Source: CAZXPA01 sp964642485 (GTDB taxonomy: Bacteria; Patescibacteriota; Patescibacteriia; UBA2591; UBA6264). Taken from it: a stretch of 12,714 nucleotides of DNA. This document shows positions 8,152 to 12,714 of the stretch, piece after piece; positions within the stretch are counted from its first letter, which is position 1, and the number at the start of each line of letters is the position of its first letter. The position numbers and the translations under genes are program-made. The notes beneath the pieces were generated by a model. The model had not been told where the DNA came from. It saw only the letters and a list, made by a program, of their open reading frames with translations, and did no database searches. The DNA is taken from contig CAZXPA010000020.1 in NCBI GenBank assembly GCA_964642485.1, forward strand, positions 1-12,714, given 5' to 3'.

Positions 8152-9512
8152 TGATGAAAATTTTATTTATCAACACTATTGATTCTCACCAAGATATTGA
8201 GAGAAAATATTCACCTCTGGGTATTGGCTATTTAGTTACTGCTCTACGACAAAAGTTTGGTCGACGAACTTTTCAATTCAAAATAATTGACCGCAAGGTA
8301 GAACAGGAGATTAAAAAATTTAAGCCAGATTTAGTTGGTATTAGCTCAGTTACTCAAAATTATAATTTGGCTAGTAAATATGCTCGCTTAGCTAAAAAAT
8401 ATGATTTGCCAGTTATTATTGGCGGAGTTCATATTTCAATGGTGCCCGCTTCTTTAACAAAAGATATGGAAGTGGGAGTGCTTGGCGAAGGTGAAGAAAC
8501 TATTTGCGATTTGGTTGAATTATTTCTTTCTAAAAATAAATTAATAAAGAAAGATTTAGCCGGAATCAAGGGCACAGTCTATAGAAATGAGAACGGGGAG
8601 GTTTGTTTAACTCCACCCCGGAGAATAATTAGTCCCTTAAATAAGATCCCTTTGCCGGCTAGAGATTTGTTTAAAATCAGAAATCATGCCTATATGTTTA
8701 CTAGCCGTGGTTGTCCATATAGATGTGTTTTTTGTTCTTCTTGTCGGTTTTGGGGTAAGGTTAGGTTTTTTCCAGCTCAATATATTGTTAGAGAAATTCA
8801 GCATTTGATTAAATATTATAAAGTAAAGAGTATTAATTTTCAGGATGATATATTCATTCTTAATAAAGAAAGAATTAGAGAGATTGTTGACCTATTAGAA
8901 AAAGAAAAAATTTTAGGAAAAGTAAGCTTTGAGGGTTCGGTTAGGGCTAACTTGGTCGATCAAGAAACTGCTCACTTGCTCAAAAAAATGGGCTTCAGAT
9001 ATGTTTATATGGGTTTGGAGTCAGGACAGGCTAATATTTTAAAATATCTTAAGGGCTCCAGTGTTACTATCCAAGATAATCTCAAGGCGATTAACATACT
9101 TAAACAACAAGGTATCCGGGCATATGGATCTTTTATCATTGGCTCACCGCAAGAGAGCAGAGAAGATATTTTAGCCACCCTGAAATTTATTAAGCAATCC
9201 AAACTGGATAGTTTTGAAGTTTGTGTTTTAACACCGCTGCCAGGGACGCCGGTTTGGAAATATGCTTTATCTCGAGAATTAGTTAGCGAAAACATGGATT
9301 GGGATAGATTAAAGATAAATTTTGCTAAACACTACAAGTCAGCCATAATTTTATCAGAACAGCTTAGTCGCAAAGAGCTCTATAAATTGTACAAAATGTT
9401 TCAGCACTATCAGCAAAAAAGAAAGATGGTCGATCGGATTCACCGCGGGGTAGGCCAGCCACAGCAAATACCGTCGTTTTTATGGAGAAAATTAAAAAGC
9501 AAATTAATCTAA
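8151..9512 (+). CDS. B12-binding radical SAM protein
   Basis: An intact 453-residue relative of the upstream radical SAM gene. The N-terminal B12-binding domain covers about 1-140 (KILFINTID, DLVGISSVTQNYNLA, VIIGGVHISMVP, VGVLGEGEE). The radical SAM core has SRGCPYRCVFCSSCRFWG, with Cys188, Cys192 and Cys195 as cluster ligands and two extra cysteines just after. Then come INFQDDIF, YMGLESGQANIL, GSFIIGSPQE and LTPLPGTPVW, the standard core strands. The C-terminus is basic and helical. The start is at 8151 or 8154 (ATGATG); the first overlaps the previous stop as TAATG, implying coupled translation. Known relatives modify lipids, sugars or antibiotics by radical methylation or ring chemistry. 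Which applies here is not visible. It is the last gene of the first series. Confidence 0.88.
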   Translation: MMKILFINTIDSHQDIERKYSPLGIGYLVTALRQKFGRRTFQFKIIDRKVEQEIKKFKPDLVGISSVTQNYNLASKYARLAKKYDLPVIIGGVHISMVPASLTKDMEVGVLGEGEETICDLVELFLSKNKLIKKDLAGIKGTVYRNENGEVCLTPPRRIISPLNKIPLPARDLFKIRNHAYMFTSRGCPYRCVFCSSCRFWGKVRFFPAQYIVREIQHLIKYYKVKSINFQDDIFILNKERIREIVDLLEKEKILGKVSFEGSVRANLVDQETAHLLKKMGFRYVYMGLESGQANILKYLKGSSVTIQDNLKAINILKQQGIRAYGSFIIGSPQESREDILATLKFIKQSKLDSFEVCVLTPLPGTPVWKYALSRELVSENMDWDRLKINFAKHYKSAIILSEQLSRKELYKLYKMFQHYQQKRKMVDRIHRGVGQPQQIPSFLWRKLKSKLI

Positions 9513-9531
9513 TAATCTAATAATAATCTAA
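9505..9531 (+). repeat. Short repeat TAATCTAA, three copies
   Basis: TAATCTAA occurs at 9505-9512, 9513-9520 and 9524-9531. The first two are in tandem and the third follows one extra TAA. The first unit contains the stop codon of the radical SAM gene. It looks like replication slippage next to the palindrome at 9533. Confidence 0.6.
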
Positions 9532-9532
9532 T

Positions 9533-9549
9533 GGGGTCTGGCCCCCTAA
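9533..9549. repeat. REP-like palindrome, copy 2
   Basis: GGGGTC-TGG-CCCCC-TAA, matching copy 1 at 509-525 in 14 of 17 bases and in orientation; all differences are in the central triplet. It lies 20 bases after the last stop of the first gene series. The stem (GGGG/CCCC) is short and no T tract follows, so it is a weak terminator at best. The 131-base gap at 9513-9643 contains only this element, parts of the TAATCTAA repeats and the promoter at 9596-9623. Confidence 0.6.
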
Positions 9550-9595
9550 ACAGCCCTTCTAAAATCCGCATCAATACTGGCTACCAGGCCGAATT

Positions 9596-9623
9596 TTGAA
9601 AATTGGCACGATTTTGCTATAAT
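9596..9623 (+). promoter_or_regulatory. Sigma70-type promoter for the second gene series
   Basis: A -35 box TTGAAA (9596-9601, five of six consensus) is separated by 16 bases from a perfect -10 box TATAAT (9618-9623), with a TG at 9615-9616 forming an extended -10. A second TATAAT overlaps at 9623-9628. Transcription should start near 9630, leaving a leader of only about 14 bases without a Shine-Dalgarno before the ATG at 9644. Confidence 0.7.
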
Positions 9624-9643
9624 ATAATTTATTTAATAAAAAT

Positions 9644-10351
9644 ATGACCAGAAAATTACGAAAAAAAGCTTACGAACCGTTTCAGGCTCATATTAAGATA
9701 GCCAAATTGGTTGGCCACAATAAAAGAGTTTTAGACATAGGTTGCGGGACTGGTTCCTTAGCAAAAATTTTGACCGAGAATAAAAATGAAGTTTGGGGTA
9801 TAGAAGTTAATCAAAAGGCAGCGGAGCAAGCTAAGAAATATTGTCAGCAGGTTTTTATTGCTGACATTGAAAACAATTCATTATCTATCCCGGATCAATA
9901 TTTTGACATTGTTATTTTTGCTGATGTTTTAGAACATTTGAAGTCGCCGGCAGAGGTTTTAAAAAGTATTAGAAAAAAGATAAAGCCCAGTAGCTCAATC
10001 ATTATCTCAATCCCAAACATTGCTAACTGGCGGTATCGTTTAAGATTACTATTCGGACGATTTGAATATGAAGATGATGGGATTTTAGATAAAGAGCATT
10101 TACGGTTCTTTACTTTGGCTAGTGCTAAGAGAATGCTTGATCAAGCTGGCCTGAGAGCAGTAAAAATAGATATTACGCCTGATTATTTCAAATGGAGCAA
10201 CCAACTTGGTGAGAAAAGTTTATTGAGTCGACTTTTGCAACGATTACATTTTCTTAGATTGGCCTATAGGTACATAGACTATAATTTGGCCAAAATTTTT
10301 AAAGGACTATTGGCTTTTCAATTCATTATCGTGGCCAAATTAAAAGACTAG
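9644..10351 (+). CDS. Class I SAM-dependent methyltransferase (Methyltransf_23-like)
   Basis: Intact 235-residue methyltransferase. Motif I is VLDIGCGTGSLA (29-40), Glu54 in GIEVN contacts the SAM ribose, FDIVIFADVLEHL (87-99) is the motif IV region, and ISIPNIANWRYRL then LFGRFEYEDDGILDKEHLRFFT form the family's conserved substrate-side block, with the DKEHLRFFT string common in glycan-cluster methyltransferases. The first ten residues are strongly basic. It opens the second series behind its own promoter and is followed by a GT2 gene after 12 bases. A role in methylating the glycan or a nucleotide sugar is inferred from context. Confidence 0.87.
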   Translation: MTRKLRKKAYEPFQAHIKIAKLVGHNKRVLDIGCGTGSLAKILTENKNEVWGIEVNQKAAEQAKKYCQQVFIADIENNSLSIPDQYFDIVIFADVLEHLKSPAEVLKSIRKKIKPSSSIIISIPNIANWRYRLRLLFGRFEYEDDGILDKEHLRFFTLASAKRMLDQAGLRAVKIDITPDYFKWSNQLGEKSLLSRLLQRLHFLRLAYRYIDYNLAKIFKGLLAFQFIIVAKLKD

Positions 10352-10363
10352 TCACTTTTCATT

Positions 10364-11176
10364 ATGGATTTCTCCATTATTATTGTCAGCTATAATACCA
10401 AAGATTTTTTAAGGAAATGTTTGTTTTCCGTTTCTCAGCAATTAATCGGTCTTTCAAAAGTTATTGTAGTTGACAATTATTCAACTGACGGTACCTCGGC
10501 AATGATAAAAAAAGATTTCCCGCTGGTTCGATTGATTATCAACAAGAAGAATGTCGGCTTTGCTGCAGCTTGTAATCAAGGGGCTAAAATCGCTCAGGCC
10601 GAAATTTTATTTTTTTTAAATCCTGACACTTTAATTCGGGAAAATATTTTTCCCAAGATTATTAAAGTCTTTGAGAGAGATCCAAAAGTTGGTATTGTTG
10701 CTCCAAGACTTGTTTTACCAGATGGCTTACCCCAGCCTTGGGCTTATGGGAAAGAACAAGGACTTTGGCGATTAGTCAAAAACAAATTTTGTCCAGTTTC
10801 TACCCAATCCCCAAGCACTCAGTCCCCAAGTACCCAAGTACCCAAGTACCCAACCTGGGTTTCTGGCGCCGCTCTATTTGTTCGTCGTGATGTTTTTAAA
10901 AAGATTGGCGGCTTTGATGAAAACCTTTTTATGTACTTTGAAGATAGAGATTTATGCTGGCGAATCAGGAACATAGGTTCTAAAATAGCTCTTTTATTAG
11001 ATACAAAAGTTGTTCATTTTGAAGGGAAGAGCTTAGTTGCGAACAGGTTTCGTAAAAGATTATATTATCAATCTCAAAATTATTATTGGCGCAAACATTA
11101 CGGATTGTTTAAGGCCTTGTTGATGCGTCTAATTCGCTGGCCATATAAATTTTTTATTTTGAATATCCAAAAATGA
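10364..11176 (+). CDS. GT2 glycosyltransferase (WbbL-like) with an in-frame tandem-repeat loop
   Basis: A 270-residue GT-A enzyme: SIIIVSYNTKDFL (4-16), VVDNYSTDGT (35-44), NVGFAAACNQG (63-73), metal-binding NPD (86-88), WVSGAALFVRRDVFKKIGGFDE (165-186) and MYFEDRDLCWR (190-200), the catalytic-side block. This matches rhamnosyltransferase-like enzymes. Between the two halves, residues 146-165 are a low-complexity Ser/Thr/Gln/Pro stretch (STQSP, STQSP, STQVP, KYPTW) encoded by tandem repeats. This position is a variable surface loop in relatives, so the enzyme is probably active. The 8-bp DNA repeat unit is not a multiple of three, so a copy-number change would break the frame. The stop is directly followed by an inverted repeat. 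Confidence 0.87.
   Translation: MDFSIIIVSYNTKDFLRKCLFSVSQQLIGLSKVIVVDNYSTDGTSAMIKKDFPLVRLIINKKNVGFAAACNQGAKIAQAEILFFLNPDTLIRENIFPKIIKVFERDPKVGIVAPRLVLPDGLPQPWAYGKEQGLWRLVKNKFCPVSTQSPSTQSPSTQVPKYPTWVSGAALFVRRDVFKKIGGFDENLFMYFEDRDLCWRIRNIGSKIALLLDTKVVHFEGKSLVANRFRKRLYYQSQNYYWRKHYGLFKALLMRLIRWPYKFFILNIQK
10825..10852 (+). repeat. 8-bp tandem repeat CCCAAGTA, 3.5 copies, inside a glycosyltransferase gene
   Basis: CCCAAGTA occurs at 10825-10832, 10833-10840 and 10841-10848, followed by CCCA. It overlaps the end of a looser 15-base repeat at 10799-10843 that encodes STQSP, STQSP, STQVP. Both are in the coding frame of the GT2 gene. Three full copies (24 bases) keep the frame. Confidence 0.85.
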
Positions 11177-11219
11177 ACCCCGTTAGAAATCTCACGATAA
11201 TCTGATTTCTACTCGGGGT
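11177..11219. repeat. Inverted repeat between two glycosyltransferase genes
   Basis: Arm 1, ACCCCGTTAGAAATC (11177-11191), pairs with arm 2, GATTTCTACTCGGGGT (11204-11219), around a 12-base loop: 8 and 6 paired bases are interrupted by one small mismatch/insertion. Arm 1 starts on the base after the GT2 stop. A third arm at 11246-11259 is a perfect 14-base complement of arm 1. It is a mobile palindrome or a terminator-like structure; with only a short T4 further on, a repeat element is preferred. Confidence 0.7.
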
Positions 11220-11236
11220 GTTAGACTAAAAATTTT

Positions 11237-12382
11237 ATGAAAAAAATTTCTAACGGGGTGAAAATCTTTTATTTTTCTCAAGCTTATTTAGCCCAGGGCG
11301 GAGGAGAGAAAAATATTCTCCAGCTGGTCAAGAATCTTCAAAAATCTCATGATTTATTTTTATTGGCGCCAATGAGTCGAAGTTATTTTCAGAAAATTCA
11401 GCAATTTAAAGTAAAAATTTTTAGAATTTCTCCTTCATCTCGATTTAGTATTTCTGCTTTTTTTATTATTCATCAATTGAGAAAAATTTTAAAAAAGCAG
11501 AAAATTGAAATTTTGCATACCATGAGCCCAAGAGCAAGACTTTTTGCTGTTATCGCCAAAAAAGGATTGAAGGTTAAACTTGTCCATACAGTTCATTCTT
11601 CCCCTTTTCTTTATCAAAAGGCAAAGATAAAAGGATTTTTTTATAAAAAGATTGAAAAATTTCTTAATCAAAAAACTGATCAGATAATTTTTGTTTCAAA
11701 AAATACCAAGAATTTATTTTTAAAAGAAAAAATTTTACCTTTTGAAAATTGGACAGTTATTTATAATGGTTTAGATTTAAATTATTCTCAGAAATTTTTA
11801 AAAAATAAAAAAGAAATTAAAAAACAAATTATTAAAAAATATCATCTCAAGGATAATTACTTGATTACTTTTGTTGGTCGATTTTCTTTTGAAAAAGGTC
11901 TGATTTATTTAGTTGAGGCAGCTAAAAGCATTATTAACATCTTTCCTCAGACAAGATTTATTTTAATTGGCGACGGACCAGAAAAGAAAAATATTATTAA
12001 TAAGATTAAGCAGGATAATTTAGAAAAATATTTTATTCTCCCTGGTTTTCAAGAGGAGGAAGAGGTGTACAAGATTTCGGTTGCCAGTCATATTTTTGTT
12101 TTACCTTCATTTTATGAAACCTTTTCCTATACTGTTTGCCAGGCAATGTCGTTAGGTCTGCCAATTGTTGCTACTGAGGTTGGCGGAGTTAGAGAATTAA
12201 TAAAAAATGGTTTTAATGGTTTTTTAGTTCAGCCAGGAAGATCTGAAGATATTTCAAAAGCCGTAGTAAAAATATTAAAAAACAAGGACTTAGCTCTTAG
12301 ATTTTCCCAAAATAACTTAAAAAAAGTCCAGGGCTTTAAAGAGGAGAAAATGATTCAGGCAATAAAAAATATTTATCAATAA
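11237..12382 (+). CDS. GT4 family (GT-B fold) glycosyltransferase
   Basis: A 381-residue Glycos_transf_1/GT4 enzyme. The N-terminal half binds the acceptor (AYLAQGGGEKNI, 16-27, the glycine-rich loop). The C-terminal half binds the nucleotide sugar: FVGRFSFEKG with Arg215 and Lys220 for the diphosphate, ILIGDGPEKKNI, LPSFYETFSYTVCQAMSLGLPIVAT, and GGVRELIKNGFNGFLV. The usual EX7E motif reads E294-X7-Q302, so the second Glu is Gln. The first seven residues (MKKISNG) are encoded by a repeat arm. The family-typical beginning is VKIFYFSQ, so the GTG at 11258 may be the original start, but ATG 11237 is retained for lack of a ribosome site favouring either. The next gene starts 4 bases after its stop. 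Confidence 0.88.
   Translation: MKKISNGVKIFYFSQAYLAQGGGEKNILQLVKNLQKSHDLFLLAPMSRSYFQKIQQFKVKIFRISPSSRFSISAFFIIHQLRKILKKQKIEILHTMSPRARLFAVIAKKGLKVKLVHTVHSSPFLYQKAKIKGFFYKKIEKFLNQKTDQIIFVSKNTKNLFLKEKILPFENWTVIYNGLDLNYSQKFLKNKKEIKKQIIKKYHLKDNYLITFVGRFSFEKGLIYLVEAAKSIINIFPQTRFILIGDGPEKKNIINKIKQDNLEKYFILPGFQEEEEVYKISVASHIFVLPSFYETFSYTVCQAMSLGLPIVATEVGGVRELIKNGFNGFLVQPGRSEDISKAVVKILKNKDLALRFSQNNLKKVQGFKEEKMIQAIKNIYQ
11246..11259. repeat. Third arm of the inverted repeat, inside the GT4 start region
   Basis: ATTTCTAACGGGGT is the exact reverse complement of 11177-11190. It encodes residues 4-7 of the GT4 and ends within the GTG codon of residue 8. Pairing with arm 1 would put the ATG at 11237 in the loop. 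Confidence 0.75.
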
Positions 12383-12385
12383 ACT

Positions 12386-12714
12386 ATGTTGTTAGATAAT
12401 TTTATAAGATTTTTAAGGGAGAGAAAGGTTAAAAAGTATATTCAGAAAGATATTGTTCTTTGTGATCTTGGTTGTGGGCCCGAAGCTCATTTTCTTAATT
12501 TAGTTAAATCGCGGATTAAAAAAGGAATTGGGATTGATAAAAAGATTAAAAAAGGTTCAAAAGAAAATTTAGAATTTATTAATTTAAAAATACAAAAACA
12601 AATCCCTTTGCCTGATGAAAGTGTTGATTGTATAACTATGTTGGCAGTCTTAGAGCATTTAAATTATCCAGAGAGCGTATTAGAAGAGTGCTGGCGGATT
12701 TTTAAAAAAAACGG
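12386..12714 (+). CDS. SAM-dependent methyltransferase, 3' end beyond the window
   Basis: The frame opens at ATG 12386, 4 bases after the GT4 stop, and stays open to the window end (109 codons visible). It begins MLLDNFIRFLRERKVKKYI. Motif I is VLCDLGCGPEAHFL (about 24-37), the ribose-binding acid is in GIGIDKK, and VDCITMLAVLEHL followed by ECWRIFKKNG matches the motif IV to motif VI layout of Methyltransf_11-type enzymes. About half the protein is seen. It belongs to the second series and is the fourth methyltransferase of the window. The substrate is unknown. Confidence 0.82.
   Translation, partial: MLLDNFIRFLRERKVKKYIQKDIVLCDLGCGPEAHFLNLVKSRIKKGIGIDKKIKKGSKENLEFINLKIQKQIPLPDESVDCITMLAVLEHLNYPESVLEECWRIFKKN

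Noticed and set aside
9603..9623. TTGGCA as the -35 box
   Set aside because: It is only 9 bases from TATAAT; TTGAAA at 9596 has the correct 16-base spacing.
10799..10858. CRISPR-like array
   Set aside because: Units are 8 and 15 bases, in tandem without spacers, and coding.
11177..11219. Rho-independent terminator after the GT2
   Set aside because: The stem is interrupted, and the T-rich stretch is short and lies over a dozen bases beyond the stem. The perfect third arm suggests a repeat element instead.

Overview
The window is AT-rich, tightly packed and entirely + strand. It holds a surface-polysaccharide (O-antigen or capsule-like) biosynthesis and export locus. There are no tRNAs, rRNAs or CRISPR arrays. 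The lineage is inferred, not proven. Low GC, genes with mostly no clear Shine-Dalgarno, a REP-associated tyrosine transposase and short palindromic repeats all fit a Patescibacteria/CPR-type (Parcubacteria-like) bacterium or another AT-rich uncultivated lineage.

Layout. Bases 1-430 hold the 3' part of a RAYT (Y1/HUH) transposase. A short non-coding stretch follows, carrying a GGGGTC-AAA-CCCCC palindrome. From 535 to 9512 runs one operon-like series: a GT2 glycosyltransferase, an ABC-2 permease (Wzm), an ABC ATPase with a C-terminal glycan-binding domain (Wzt), a PAPS-type sulfotransferase, a SAM methyltransferase, a B12-binding radical SAM enzyme, a second GT2, a second methyltransferase with unusually high GC, and a second B12-binding radical SAM enzyme. 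A second copy of the palindrome (GGGGTC-TGG-CCCCC) lies just after this series. A good sigma70-type promoter then starts a second series from 9644: a methyltransferase, a GT2 with an in-frame tandem repeat, a GT4 whose start is overlapped by a repeat arm, and a methyltransferase cut by the window end.

How the genes work together (inference). GT2 and GT4 enzymes build a glycan on the cytoplasmic side. Methyltransferases, cobalamin radical SAM enzymes and the sulfotransferase decorate it. Wzm/Wzt exports the finished chain.

The most striking observation is that four genes of the first series are broken although their protein sequence is otherwise well conserved. The first GT2, Wzm and the first radical SAM enzyme each carry a single-base frameshift in a T run (T5, T9, T5). 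Wzt carries an in-frame TAA where CAA would be expected. This could mean recent decay of the export module, phase variation, or sequencing error at homopolymers. The sequence alone cannot decide between these. The other points of interest are the repeat elements: paired palindromes bracketing the 9-kb operon, an 8-bp tandem repeat inside a glycosyltransferase, and a three-arm inverted repeat over the GT4 start.
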